A stretch of 64,000 bases of DNA from Prostheceraeus crozeri (taxonomy: Eukaryota; Platyhelminthes; Polycladida; Euryleptidae). The stretch lies in contig CAJQUW010000522.1 of assembly GCA_907163375.1 (NCBI GenBank), positions 1 to 64,000 on the forward strand. Reading direction: 5' to 3'. The position numbers and the translations under genes were made by a program. Numbering within the stretch: the first letter of the stretch is position 1; every line of letters starts with the position of its first letter. Below, in pieces: positions 30,806 through 41,640 of this stretch. The notes under the pieces were generated by a model. That model saw only the letters and a list, made by a program, of their open reading frames with translations. It was not told where the DNA came from and did no database searches.

Positions 30806-31579
30806 TTATTTTTTTATTACTTTGTTTTCTAACATCTTTTCGTTTAAAGTTTTCTCGTCTAAAGATTTGTTTAATAAAGTTTTGACTAATAAAGTTTTTA
30901 GTTCTTCTAAAAAAATTTTATCATTTTCTTCATTAGAAATTTTACCATCACTCGAAATTTTGCCATCCTGTTTATTCTTATCATCAACTTTTTTGGTCTT
31001 TAAATGAAATGATATTTGATTTACTTCATTAGCTATTTGATCAAATTTTTCAATCTCATCTAACGTCATAACATTATCATCACATACTCTTTGAAAGTAG
31101 TAATGTAGTTTATCATAGACTTCTTTAATATGTAAATGCTTAGTTTTTAATGATTTTCGTTTCTTAGTTATTAAGGATTTATCTAACATTGTAACAAGTG
31201 AAGTTGTAAAAACACCCGTACCTGTTAAAGCTGTAGTAACTACTGGAATTACTAAAACACCTGAAGATATAACAATTGTTAAAGCACCTAAACTTATTGT
31301 TAAGAATATGCCAATTCCTTGAGTTACATTCTTAGCTTTAGTCCATCTCTTTCTTAATTTTTTATAATGCTCTAATCTTAATAATAATTGAGATTCCTTA
31401 TCTTTCATATACCTAACTCTATCTTTATGTTTTTCTTTATTCATTTTTTCAATGTTCATCTTTTCAATGTCCATTAAAGTAGAACTACGTTCATATGATA
31501 ACGAAGGATATATTCTTGCGCTTTCTTCCACTTTTGTTTTATACATTTCTGAGGTTCCTTCCACTTTTGTTTCATCCAT
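30806..31579 (-). CDS. TIR-proximal membrane protein, full length (A)
   Basis: A 257-residue intact ORF. Residues 1-90 are highly charged helix (EKMNIEKMNKEKHKDRVRY). Residues about 95-137 form a long hydrophobic region (GIGIFLTISLGALTIVISSG, VLVIPVVTTALTGTGVF) that could be a transmembrane hairpin. The C-terminal 120 residues are charged and helical (LHIKEVYDKLHYYFQRV). I do not recognise a family. Copies occur at all four element termini: full here and at 33408-34130, truncated at 4275-4634, and as a fragment at 57868-57956. The 5' part lies inside the TIR, so its promoter is probably in the TIR. Confidence 0.65.
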   Translation of the reverse strand: MDETKVEGTSEMYKTKVEESARIYPSLSYERSSTLMDIEKMNIEKMNKEKHKDRVRYMKDKESQLLLRLEHYKKLRKRWTKAKNVTQGIGIFLTISLGALTIVISSGVLVIPVVTTALTGTGVFTTSLVTMLDKSLITKKRKSLKTKHLHIKEVYDKLHYYFQRVCDDNVMTLDEIEKFDQIANEVNQISFHLKTKKVDDKNKQDGKISSDGKISNEENDKIFLEELKTLLVKTLLNKSLDEKTLNEKMLENKVIKK

Positions 31580-32105
31580 TTTTAAGGAAATATTTTGAGT
31601 GCAATCTTCTGATTTTATACTTAAAATTATTTTTATTTATAAAACTCTTTTTCAGTGTATGAAATATTTCCTATACTCATTTTTGAGATATCATATTTTT
31701 TTACTTTTATAAGAGTCCGGAGGTCATATATTTTTTTACATTTCTGAGGGTACCTTATTTTCTTTTTACTTTTATAAGAGTCCGGAGGTCATATATATTT
31801 TTTACATTTCTCATTCTCAGTGTATGAAAAAATCCCAACGAACTTAAAACTTTTATTTCTGATTTTATCATTTTTATTTTTACTTTTATAAAACTCTTTT
31901 CAGTGTATGAACTATTTCCTATACTCATTCTGGAGGTATCTTTTCTAAATATATTTTTTTAAATGGTACTTTTTAAATGGTCTAAATTTATGAATTTAGG
32001 TCTTAAAAACCTGAAATAATGACATAAATTGATAAATTTAGTCGTTTTTAAAGATACTATTTTTTGAATTTTATGGTGTCCTGAAACGGTCTATATACCA
32101 TTTCT
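31227..32105. repeat. Right terminal inverted repeat of element A
   Basis: It is the inverse of 3636-4634 and lacks one of the two 113-bp units. The outermost bases (complement AGAAATGGTATATAGACCG) differ from the left end by one base. The target duplication CAACTT follows at 32106. Confidence 0.88.
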
Positions 32106-32513
32106 CAACTTCTCGCAATCATCTGGCAGTTCTCCAGACTGGCAGAAGTCACGCACCAATTGTAACAGGGATTGTTGGGATGCTGAGTCATTCCAATCAA
32201 CAGCCGAGTCCAACTTCTTGAATTTGGTCTGGTCACCAAGGATTAGCTGTATCTTGTCAGTGTATTGTTGATGATCGCAGATAACTCCACAGTTGCCCTT
32301 GTCGCTTTTGAAAATTAGCAGGCCCGCCCTCTTCAGCTGCTTTACGGCGTCAGCATGATTGCGTTCCATGTTGAACTTCTGCACCGGTAACCGGCTAAGT
32401 TTGTAAGCCGTCTTGCTGAACTGTGCTTGACATTCATTGGCCAAATCCTGGGAAATCGCACGTTCATCTCGTAGTCTGCTGCACAGAGTTTCAAGGTTCA
32501 ACATGGAACGCAA
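32106..32513 (-). pseudogene. Penelope-like element, N-terminal part
   Basis: This is about 135 codons of the region upstream of the reverse transcriptase palm (LKRAGLLIFKSDKGNCGVI is typical Penelope sequence). It continues in register with 2163-3635 once element A and one AAGTTG are disregarded. The true start of the protein is absent: at about 32497 the sequence turns into a short inverted copy of itself, so the Penelope insertion was 5'-truncated. Confidence 0.82.
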
Positions 32514-32530
32514 TCATGCTGACGCCGTTG
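32347..32530. repeat. Short fold-back at the Penelope 5' truncation
   Basis: About 30 bp around 32347-32377 (GCGTCAGCATGATTGCGTTC) recurs in inverse orientation at about 32497-32530. This marks a 5' inversion typical of Penelope-like insertion. The following 32531-32895 holds no recognisable gene. Confidence 0.65.
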
Positions 32531-32895
32531 AATCAGAGTTTTCAGAGAAAAAAACAATTGTTTGTGAAAAATTGCTCAAACTTTTTCTCCACACAGTTAT
32601 AGTCCTATATGCCAGACAAAATGCTTTAATTTTCATGTAATTAAGTTATGGTATTAGTATATACAGTATATTACTGTCTCTGAAGTGGAATTCGTTCTTA
32701 TTACTGCGATATTTTTTACTTGACATCTACTAATTGATTGATTAGAAGATTGTACCATAAGTCACCCCCAACCGAATGGCTGACAAATAATCTCTACCTA
32801 AGTTGCAGTCTAAACCTGATATACAAGATCTATATTTCATCATAAACAACCTCCAATTGATAACATATTTTGCAATAAAAAGTTCATCACAGGTA

Positions 32896-32901
32896 GGCCT
32901 G
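32896..32901. repeat. Left target-site duplication of element B
   Basis: GGCCTG at 32896-32901 recurs at 58485-58490 immediately outside the right TIR. The 6-bp length matches element A's. Confidence 0.85.
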
Positions 32902-33405
32902 AGTAATAGGAAGAAGACCGTTCCAGGACACCGTAAAATTCAGAAAAATTGGTATTTTTAAAAACGACATAAATTCATGAATTTGAACCCTTTTTCAGGT
33001 TATGAAGACCTAACTTCATAAATTTAGGCGTTTTTAAAAATACCCAATTTTTCAAATTTTTCAAAATCTCAAATTTGTGATTAAGATCATTTTTCTCTCT
33101 TGCTCAAATCATGACCGTTCAAGGACACTGTAAAATCAGAAAAGTCAAGAATCTCAAATTTGTGATTAAGATCATTTTTTCTCTCTTGCTCAAATCATGA
33201 CCGTTCCAGGACACCGAAAAATCATAAAAGTTAAGAATCTCAAATTTGTGATTCTGACATTTTACTCCCAAAATCATGACCGTGCCAGGACACAAATTCA
33301 AAAAAATGGTATTTTTAAAAACGTCTAAATTTATGAATTTTATCCATTTTTCAGGTTTTAAAATATGAGATAACTAAAATTATGTGTATAAAACTATTTC
33401 TTTAA
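32902..33405. repeat. Left terminal inverted repeat of element B with iterated end motif
   Basis: It matches the right end (about 57960-58484) inversely. The subterminal motif GACCGTTCCAGGACAC occurs at 32916-32931 and again with small changes at 33113-33128, 33199-33214 and 33278-33293, embedded in an AAATTTGTGATTAAGATCAT repeat of about 85 bp. Such iteration next to the terminus suggests binding sites for integrase or terminal-protein/replication factors (inference). Confidence 0.82.
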
Positions 33406-33407
33406 AA

Positions 33408-34130
33408 ATGGAAGAAACCTCAACGGGGACGAAAATGGGAGAAACAAAAGTGGAAGAAACCGCAAGAATATATCCTTCGTTATCATATGAACGTAGTTCT
33501 ACTTTAATGGACATTGAAAAGATGAACATTGAAAAAATGAATAAAGAAAAACATAAAGATAGAGTTAGGTATATGAAAGATAAGGAATCTCAATTATTAT
33601 TAAGATTAGAGCATTATAAAAAATTAAGAAAGAGATGGACTAAAGCTAAGAATGTAACACAAGGAATTGGCATATTCTTAACAATAAGTTTAGGTGCTTT
33701 AACAATTGTTATATCTTCAGGTGTTTTAGTAATTCCAGTAGTTACTACAGCTTTAACAGGTACGGGTGTTTTTACAACTTCACTTGTTACAATGTTAGAT
33801 AAATCCTTAATAACTAAGAAACGAAAATCATTAAAAACTAAGCATTTACATATTAAAGAAGTCTATGATAAACTACATTACTACTTTCAAAGAGTATGTG
33901 ATGATAATGTTATGACGTTAGATGAGATTGAAAAATTTGATCAAATAGCTAATGAAGTAAATCAAATATCATTTCATTTAAAGACCAAAAAAGTTGATGA
34001 TAAGAATAAACAGGATGGCAAAATTTCTAGTGATGGTAAAATTTCTAATGAAGAAAATGATAAAGTTTTTTTAGAAGAGCTAAAAACTTTAAGCGAAAAT
34101 TTAAGCAAAACTTTATTATACAAAACTTAA
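33408..34130 (+). CDS. TIR-proximal membrane protein (B)
   Basis: From Met at 33408 (after TTTAAAA) the frame gives about 240 residues, nearly identical to the element A protein from ETARIYPSLSYERSS onward, with the same hydrophobic hairpin and charged tail. A more upstream Met at 33384 exists, but the 33408 start aligns with the A gene context. The N-terminal 20 residues differ (MEETSTGTKMGE). The last 15-20 residues are lost by a TAA after TLLYKT. Confidence 0.65.
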   Translation: MEETSTGTKMGETKVEETARIYPSLSYERSSTLMDIEKMNIEKMNKEKHKDRVRYMKDKESQLLLRLEHYKKLRKRWTKAKNVTQGIGIFLTISLGALTIVISSGVLVIPVVTTALTGTGVFTTSLVTMLDKSLITKKRKSLKTKHLHIKEVYDKLHYYFQRVCDDNVMTLDEIEKFDQIANEVNQISFHLKTKKVDDKNKQDGKISSDGKISNEENDKVFLEELKTLSENLSKTLLYKT

Positions 34131-34254
34131 AACGAGAAAACTTTAAACGAAAAGATGTCAGACAACAGAGCAAGAAAAAAAATAATTTGTTCAGTAGAAT
34201 GTTTTTGTTGTATTCCAATGTTACCACAAAATTCAAATATTATATTTTAAAAAA

Positions 34255-34272
34255 TGGATAAAATTAAAGCTG
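34255..34272 (+). repeat. Relic start of the 235-aa gene (B)
   Basis: ATGGATAAAATTAAAGCT followed by GATAATCAAA. A second, altered copy of the same start (TTGATAAATCTAGAGCTGAT) lies about 65 bp downstream and leads into the gene body. Element A has the same relic at the same distance from the TIR gene. Confidence 0.65.
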
Positions 34273-34317
34273 ATAATCAAAAAAAATATAAAAAAATATA
34301 AAAATATAATATAAAAA

Positions 34318-35031
34318 ATTGATAAATCTAGAGCTGATAATTTTAAAAGAATAAAACAATTAGAAGAGTTAATAAAACAAAGAAATATTATGAAAGAAAA
34401 TCATCTTCAACATAGAATGATAAAAGCTGGTATTCAATCTGATATGTTTGAATAAATGCAGCAAACCGGGCAATTAAAAACTGATTTTGAAAAAACTATG
34501 AAACCATTTAAAACTTTTGAAAAAGAACTTGCAAATAATGATAAACAAATTGATATAACAGATCCAGAACACAAAACTATATTAGATGACTATGGATTAC
34601 TAGAATCAAACATTAATAAGAAATTACCAAAATCTATGCAATTTGAACATTCTATTTCATTTATAAATGGAAAAACAATACCTAGATTTTATCTCGGACA
34701 AAAAGAAATATTTCCACAACCTTTTCGAGGTTTAATTTTTTCACCAGATAAATCTCCTTTTAATTTAGATAGAAATTTTTTTGATCTTTTAAGAGGAGCA
34801 GATTTAAATAATTATGCTGTAGAAGATCTTATAAAATATAAAGCTATGTTAGATAGAGTTAAAGCAGGAAAAACTCTTAAACGTTATAGAGAATTAAAAA
34901 ATTTATTATCAACGGGAGTTAAAGTAGAAACAGGATTACAAAAAGTAACAACTGTATTTTTACCAGATGATCCACAAGAATTATTAAATAGATTAAATAC
35001 TTTAATATCGGCAATAAAAGAAGGATTCTAG
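34318..35031 (+). pseudogene. Conserved 235-aa protein, broken (B)
   Basis: It is the homologue of 27098-27805, clearly related over its whole length. The initiator ATG is replaced by TTG. After SDMFE an in-frame TAA interrupts at about 34453; the remaining 191 codons are open (MQQTGQLKTDFEK...). It leads into the penton gene with a 190-bp AT-rich spacer that is almost the same in both elements. Confidence 0.7.
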
Positions 35032-35219
35032 TTTCAATGAAATTCATGCTATATTGAAAAGACTGTTAGAAAAGAAGATTCTAAATGAAGAGGATTGAAA
35101 AGTATAGCTAAAATATGTTGTTTCTAATTTTTATCTATGATTTTTATTTATTATTTTTATCTATGATTTTTATCTACGATTTTTATCTATAATATTTATT
35201 TAAATTTTTTAGTTAAAAA

Positions 35220-36023
35220 ATGTCTTCGAAAGAATTATCATCAGTAGATTTTGACAAAATTAATAATCATTTAGAAAATTTAACAGAGATTTTGGGTTCA
35301 TCAAAATTTAGTACGACGTTAAAAATTATAGCAACTACTTCATCACACACTTGTAATTTAGAACCCATTCTACATTTGGAACAAAATAAAAATTATCAAA
35401 TTGCATTGACTAGTTTCTCCACATTTAACACTATTCAAAACGTTATCAAAGATGTGAATGACCAATTTAGATATTCTACTGATAAAGGTAAAACGTGGAA
35501 AATACTAACTTTTCTTCCTGGTTCTTACGAAGGTGAATCAATATCAAATGAAATTAAGAGACATTTAGGTATACCATTTAAAGATAAGAAACAATTACAT
35601 TTTGCAGTTGAACCGGCAGTTAATAAATTTTCTCTTACTTTAGACGAAAATCATCAAGTTGATTTTAATCATGATAGATCATTGTCAAAACTATTAGGAT
35701 TTAATAAACAAACTTATAGTCAAGGTTATCATTTAAGTGAGAAGATTCCAAAAATAACTGAAATAAATTCAATTGTTGTACATTGTGACATTATTGAAGG
35801 AGGATATATAAATGGTTAATTGTCAAATTTAATATTCAGTTTTCCAGCTTTTACTCTACCCATTGGTTATAGATTAAATGTATTCCCCCAAACATCAATA
35901 TATTTTCCTATTACAAGAAAAACTATTAACAGTATTAACATTAGAATCACTGATGAGAAAGGACAAGAAATAAATTTTGGAGGTGAAGAGATTATGATAG
36001 ATCTTTTGGTTCGGGAGGTATAA
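35220..36023 (+). pseudogene. Penton-like minor capsid protein with one in-frame stop (B)
   Basis: The first 199 codons end in YING followed by TAA at about 35817-35819. The same frame then continues without shift for another 67 codons ending LLVREV. Both parts are needed for the jelly-roll pattern of Polinton penton proteins. The identical stop is found in element A. Either both copies descend from one with this nonsense mutation, or the stop is read through. No insertion is present here. Confidence 0.78.
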
Positions 36024-36110
36024 ACTCCCACGCGAAGCTAGACAAGTTTAATTTTCTTCTTCTTTAAAAACAAAAAATTAAAAAATTAAAATTAAAATTT
36101 TTATTAAAAA

Positions 36111-36876
36111 ATGAGTGAAGTGCCCCCATTAAATAAAAAAACTTAAATTTAATCATCATCCAAATTTATCTAATAAAGTTTTATCAGTTATTTGTGGAAG
36201 ATCAGGTTGTGGAAAAACGTATCTATTATTTAAAATTTTAACGACACCAAATTTTTTGGATTATAACAATCTTATAATTTATACAACAACAGCAGAACAA
36301 CCCGTCTATCAATTTTTAAAATATGGATTTGAAAATAATCTTAAAAAAACAGCAATTGCTTCATTATTCAAAGAATATGAAAAATCTGAATATGAAGAAG
36401 AAATAAGTTTGTGGTGTGAAGAAGCAGCAAAAAATGATCAGTTAGTAGAATCTAATAAAAATAAACACATAAAGATACAATTAATAGATGATAGTGGTAA
36501 TATGCAAGATCCTAGTAAACTAGATAAAACAATGAAACATTGTGTAATTTTTGATGATTGTGTTAATGATAGAAATCAGTCAGTTCAGAGAAATTATTTC
36601 ACAAGAGGTAGACATAATAACTGTAGTGTATTTTATTTAACACAAAGTATGTATTCATTAGATGGAAGTGTTATTAGAAAGAATGCAAATATATTTATAC
36701 TATTTGAAATAAATGCAAGAAACTTAAGTGATTTGTTAAGAGATTTATGTATAAGAGATAAAGATGAATTTAAACAATCGTGTAATAAGGCTTGGTCAAA
36801 AGATTATGGCTTCATTACAATTAATATTGATAAAAAAATTCATGATAGAGTTATCGAAGATTTGTTTACCGAGTGA
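36111..36876 (+). pseudogene. A32/FtsK-like packaging ATPase, N-terminal frameshift (B)
   Basis: It is almost identical to 29905-30698, with Walker A GRSGCGKT, Walker B VIFDDCV and YFTRGRHNNCSVFYL. The frame opened by the ATG at 36111 ends after 12 codons in a seven-A run, and the motor domain is in another frame. Near the C-terminus an extra A changes the last residues (IHDRVIEDLFTE) relative to A. A GC-hairpin and the GCGAAGCTAG box separate it from penton. Confidence 0.8.
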
Positions 36877-36923
36877 TAAAAAATATACAAATATAGTGTT
36901 ATAAGATTTTATTTGTTATTATA

Positions 36924-36937
36924 TATATCTATATCTA

Positions 36938-36990
<53 letters not shown>
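36924..36990. repeat. TA microsatellite at the inversion boundary
   Basis: (TATATC)n/(TA)n repeats of about 65 bp lie between the ATPase and polymerase ends of element B. In element A the polymerase end abuts the 235-aa gene with only a short TATATATATA run. This is the inner breakpoint of the inverted gene block. Confidence 0.8.
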
Positions 36991-36992
<2 letters not shown>

Positions 36993-37328
36993 TTTGTCTA
37001 TCTTAGAAATTAGAAAATTAAAAAGGTAAAGTAGTTATTCCATCAGGTAAAATTTTTCTTTTATCATCAAATGGATCTAATGCTAATTTATGTTCTTCTT
37101 TTAAATACATTTTCTGTTTTTTTGAATTAAGTCTATAATTACATGCTGTTTTTATTTTATTATTAAATAATACATTTTTATAATCTTGAAATGTTATTTG
37201 ATTAGCCACTGATGCCTTTGAAATTCCTTTTAATGTTTTATGTGTTTTAATATTATTAGTTGTATTATAACAATAACATTTAGATTTTAAAAATATAGCT
37301 TCTGTTATGAAGTCTTCATTTCCTTCTA

Positions 37329-38979
37329 CTGATTGTTTCATAAAAAATGGATCACCCTTAAACATCGCCTTAACTTCAACTTTGTCTAACTCCGCCAAAC
37401 TTGAACGAATTTCTCTGAAATTTGAAAGATATGTCAGTTGTGCTTACTAATATTATTGTTGGAAATTTCAAGCATGAATATTGAGTTGTTTTCCTGTTAT
37501 AGATAAAAAAGTAGTAGATAATTTGATCTTCATTTAGCAATGTTACACAAAATCATACCTGACTCTTATAAAATAACATTTGTTTCCTTTGTTATGTAAT
37601 ATATTGTTCTACAAGCCAAAAGCTATCAAGCAAAACAAAAATAAAGAAAATCGGTCAATCAGAGCCAGTATAGCACCATTATTCATCAACAATAATGTAA
37701 CTGCTACATGTGATTAACTGGACTTCATGTTCCATAGCTTCCTGACTTCGTTGCGGTGGTGTTGGCAGCACTCCTGATTGCTTTCAGCTAGAAATCTATC
37801 TCTTACCGGTTGAAAACAATACAAAGCACAAATGAACAATAACGAGATCGCATTCACAAAAGGCAAAGTGTCAGCCTTGCTAGAAAGAACTAGGGTTTTC
37901 TTTGCGAGCTACAAGCAAGCGACTAAATGTCCCTTACACAAATGTGCATCGATGGCATAATGATGATTTTCGACTCTGTCGTAAAGAGGGCTCTGGCCGT
38001 CCACGCAAAACATCCAAACGTAGAGACCGCCTAATTTTGAGATTTGTTAAAGTTGATCCAAGTCTCTCGTTAACTGAGATGGCTGCACTAGACTCGTCTA
38101 TTTCTAAGTCCACTATTCGTAGAAGACTTATTGAGTCGAATTTCAAGAGCTGTAAGAGGCCCTCTCAGATCGAATTATCAGATCAGCATACAAAAAGACG
38201 TCTCAGATGGGCAATGAGTCATTGTCACTGGCGAAATCAATGGGATCGGGTTGTCTGGTCTGATGAGGCATCAGTCCGTCTGGAGGATAGTGATGGTCGA
38301 TTGAGATTATGGATAAAATCTGATCAGGAAATTCAGAGACATTTACATCGTCCCCGGGTAAAAGGTGGTGCGACTCTACTGATTTGGGCTGGCATTTGGA
38401 CCAATGGCCGCTCTGAACTTCACACATAGCAAGGAACCATGAATTCTGAACGCTATGTGAATGTTTTACGAATGAACATTGGCCAAATGACAAATCAACT
38501 TGGTGATCCATCGACTATGGATGATAATGCTACGTGTCACAGGAGTAGTAGAGTCAACTTATGCAAGTCTCAATTAGGGCTTAGGACATTCTCTTGGCCA
38601 CCTCGTTCTCCTGATCTGAATCCCATAGAAAATGTATGGAGTATTCTAAAACGTAACGTTCGTCGTTCACTGCTACCTACAGATGGCGTATCACAACTTA
38701 CGTCACTGTTAAAAAGAGAGTGGAGAAAGTTAGATCAGTCAAAAATCAACGATATCATCGAATCAATGCCTAGACGAATTGGTAATGTCATTGACAATAA
38801 TGGTAGGGCCACAAAATATTAGCCTCTTAAGAACCGTTACTGTATCATAGCTTATCAGATTATATAAGGACATTTAAATATATTAGGGACATGAAATAAC
38901 ATGAAAAATGCTTTCTGTATCATACTTATGTTTTATTTAGTCAAATTTTAGGATGATCCACTTTTTATGAAACGGACTG
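37329..38979 (+). mobile_element. Tc1/mariner element in the polymerase gene
   Basis: The inverted ends (left CTGATTGTTTCATAAAAAAT, right complement CAGTCCGTTTCATAAAAAG) are flanked by TA at 37327-37328 and 38980-38981. Disregarding the element and one TA leaves the flanking polymerase codons in register. Its total of 1,651 bp suits a complete mariner-superfamily copy. Confidence 0.9.
37831..38822 (+). pseudogene. Tc1/mariner transposase (DD34E type), broken
   Basis: A likely start at 37831 gives a helix-turn-helix N-terminus that shifts frame near 37900. From 37902 the frame covers a second HTH (GSGRPRKTSKRRD...SKSTIRRRL), first catalytic Asp in RVVWSDEASV, second Asp in MDDNATCH, and the PRSPDLNPIENVWSILKRNV box with the Glu. 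An in-frame TAG at about 38427 splits it. Not functional as read. Confidence 0.82.
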
Positions 38980-40989
38980 TAGTTCATCTTTTACTTTACA
39001 TAAATCAAAAGGATGAATGATATCTTTTATTTTATCTATTTCTTCATCAGGTGAAGAATTATACGGTACTGTTAATTCTAAGAAAACAGAATCGGTATCT
39101 GTAAAGTGTAATTTATAGTTTTTGCCATAAGCAGGTGCTAAATAATCATATATAAATTTATACATAAATAGTTTAGCTAATTCTAATATAGTGAATCCTA
39201 TAAAATTAAACTTATCTTGTTTTATAATGTTTCGTCTTATATGTACTGCACATAGTTCATCACTGAATCTAGTAGTTCTTTTATATGTAGGTTTCCTTGT
39301 TAAATTTTGAAACCTATCTCTATCATAAACTATTTCAATATTTTGTCTATTACGCACATTTTCTAAAGTCTTACCATAAAATGAATTATTCATTAATTTG
39401 AAGAATCCGTTTCCAAAATCATCTTTATTTCTTTTAGCTATTTTACGTTTTTCAATATTGAAGTCTATATAATTTTTTAACCACCAAAATTTTCTATACT
39501 CTAGTTTTCTATGTATTTTAGTGAGAATCATTCCATGTTGTAAATACCAATCTAGCATTCCTCCTTCAACAACATACTTTCCTTTATTACCTTGTGTTAA
39601 CATAAGTTTTTTTATTGGTCTGTATTTCTTAGGAATTATAGATTTTTGATAATCTGAAAAATCTTCTATATTGGGAATTTTGTTTTCGGGACAGAAAGGA
39701 TAATATTTTGTTGCGCCTTTTATATAATCAGGGTATACTAAATCAACTTCATATATATAACCAAAATTATTTTCACCATCATGTGTTTTTTGATAATCAA
39801 GAATATTACACCATGTCATTTCACCTGTTGGTAATTTTTGTATCATGCAAGAAGAATATAAGCTATTAAAATCATAATATAACAAATAGTTTTCTCTCAT
39901 GATTTCATCAACTGCTGCTTGACTAACTTCATTTGATATAAGTCCTTCTATATTTTGATTAAACAATTTTATAAACTGATCGCTTTCTTCTGGAGATAAA
40001 GGTTTCATTATTCCATAATCATCAGGATTTACTTTTTCATTATAACACTTAACATATCTATTACCTAAAACTGATGAAACACCACCTCTAATCCCAGATT
40101 CAAAAAATAATAATTTATCATATGTATTTTCTTTATAAAGTTTAAGTTTAACACCAGTATGTTTTAATCCTGCGAACCATGTTAAACCTGGTGTAGAATA
40201 ACAATAACATGGATCTATTCCATAATATTCTAAACACATGTCACGAAAGTTTTCAAAAAGATCAGTAAGGATTAATACATCTATCTGTAGATATTTCATT
40301 GTATAATCATATATTGTTTTACAATTTAACTCTCTCCAATTTTTTTCAGCTTCTGCATAGTCTTCTTCAGATAATTGTGATTGTTTTAATGTTGATTTAA
40401 ATTTATTTATTGGAGGAAGTTTTTGTTCTTTCATTATTTCATTTATTCTATTTATATCTCCAGTTATATATTCATACGGAAATATGCCTTTTAAAGGTTT
40501 TAAAGTATATTTATTTGATATTTTACATTGTTCAGGTTTCAAAGTTTTTCCCATAACATCTAATGAATAAGGAGTAAAAAATCTAAATGCATCTAAAATT
40601 CTAATACAACCTAATTGCATTGAAAAATATTCTTCTTCTGTTTTACATAGTACGTTTGTTCTTAGCTGTTGTAATTTTTCAGATGAAAATAAATCTTTCA
40701 TTATTAAATGGAAATCATATTTAGAACCATTATAGAAATATAAAGGAACAAAGTTATATCTAAATATATTAGCATTAAGATTACAAGAGGTATGTGCTGC
40801 GCCTCTATATAATCCATTTAGATGATCATGATCTTTTACTTTATCAAGATATCTACCTCTGCCAGTTTTATAGTTATTTGTAAATTCTTTTCCACAGTAA
40901 AAACATTTTATTTCATCATTAAAATGATATTTTTCTTCATCCGTTAATGGAAGCATTGGTATATTTGTTTCAAGCAATTGTGAAAAACG

Positions 40990-41640
40990 TCCTTGAGAAT
41001 TATTTTTTTTCTCATTACTATTATTATTTTTTTTCTTTTGTTACAATTTCAATATTCCATTTCAGTTCGTACTTCACTAATCAATTTCAGCAGTTAATCT
41101 TTCAGAATTTATTACCCATCACTTTCCCTTTTTTTCTGTTTTTTAATTGTTAGCACGATCTACACTTTGATAATTTTTTGGTTAGCTTATTTTCTATATT
41201 AAGTTAGGTAACAACGTAAATAATTATCTCCTTTCCCATCTGTAGTGAAATAGGTGATTGATAGCATCTTCCGTCGTATGCAGATTACCCTTGTCATATT
41301 TGTTTGCGGATTAAGGCTGGATATGATGGGACACAGACCGGTCCTCTTGTGAGATAGATTAAATTTCATGAATAGTTAGACACCAATCGGTCCATTTATA
41401 ACAAGTCTAGTTCCTTATTTCATTTTCTTCATGGAGTAGTTCCAGGTGAGACGTTGTAGGTCGATTCTAGCAAGTTCAGTACCCATACTCGTATTGTAGT
41501 TTCACATGTATTTTATATATTTTTTTCTTTTCTTCAAAGTTCATTATAAATTTATTCATTACAGTTATATTTTGTACAGTAGGCTTAATCTTAGTTTATT
41601 TTATGTAGTTGTAACTGAGATTCCTAGAGGATGATGATTT
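40990..41640. other. Unidentified insertion of about 0.65 kb in the polymerase gene
   Basis: Element A has no sequence here; the polymerase exonuclease coding resumes on both sides. The insert is less AT-rich than its host, starts near CGTCCTTGAGAATTATT and ends near GAGGATGATGATTTTCA. I see no long ORF, TIR or clear target duplication. It could be a solo LTR, a MITE or a SINE. Confidence 0.5.

Larger units (their letters stand above)
3636..32105. mobile_element. Element A: Polinton/Maverick-like virus-like transposon
   Basis: The element is bounded by inverted termini beginning AGTAATGGTATATAGACCG (left) and the same with one mismatch (right). It is flanked by the 6-bp duplication CAACTT. 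Inside are the hallmark Polinton genes: protein-primed family B polymerase, retroviral-like integrase, adenain-like protease, A32-like ATPase, major capsid and penton-like proteins. Total length is about 28.5 kb, of which a hAT element with its duplicated segment and a Penelope fragment account for nearly 9 kb, leaving roughly 19-20 kb, typical for the class. Several genes are broken, so this copy is probably inactive. Such elements are viewed as endogenous relatives of adintoviruses. Confidence 0.9.
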
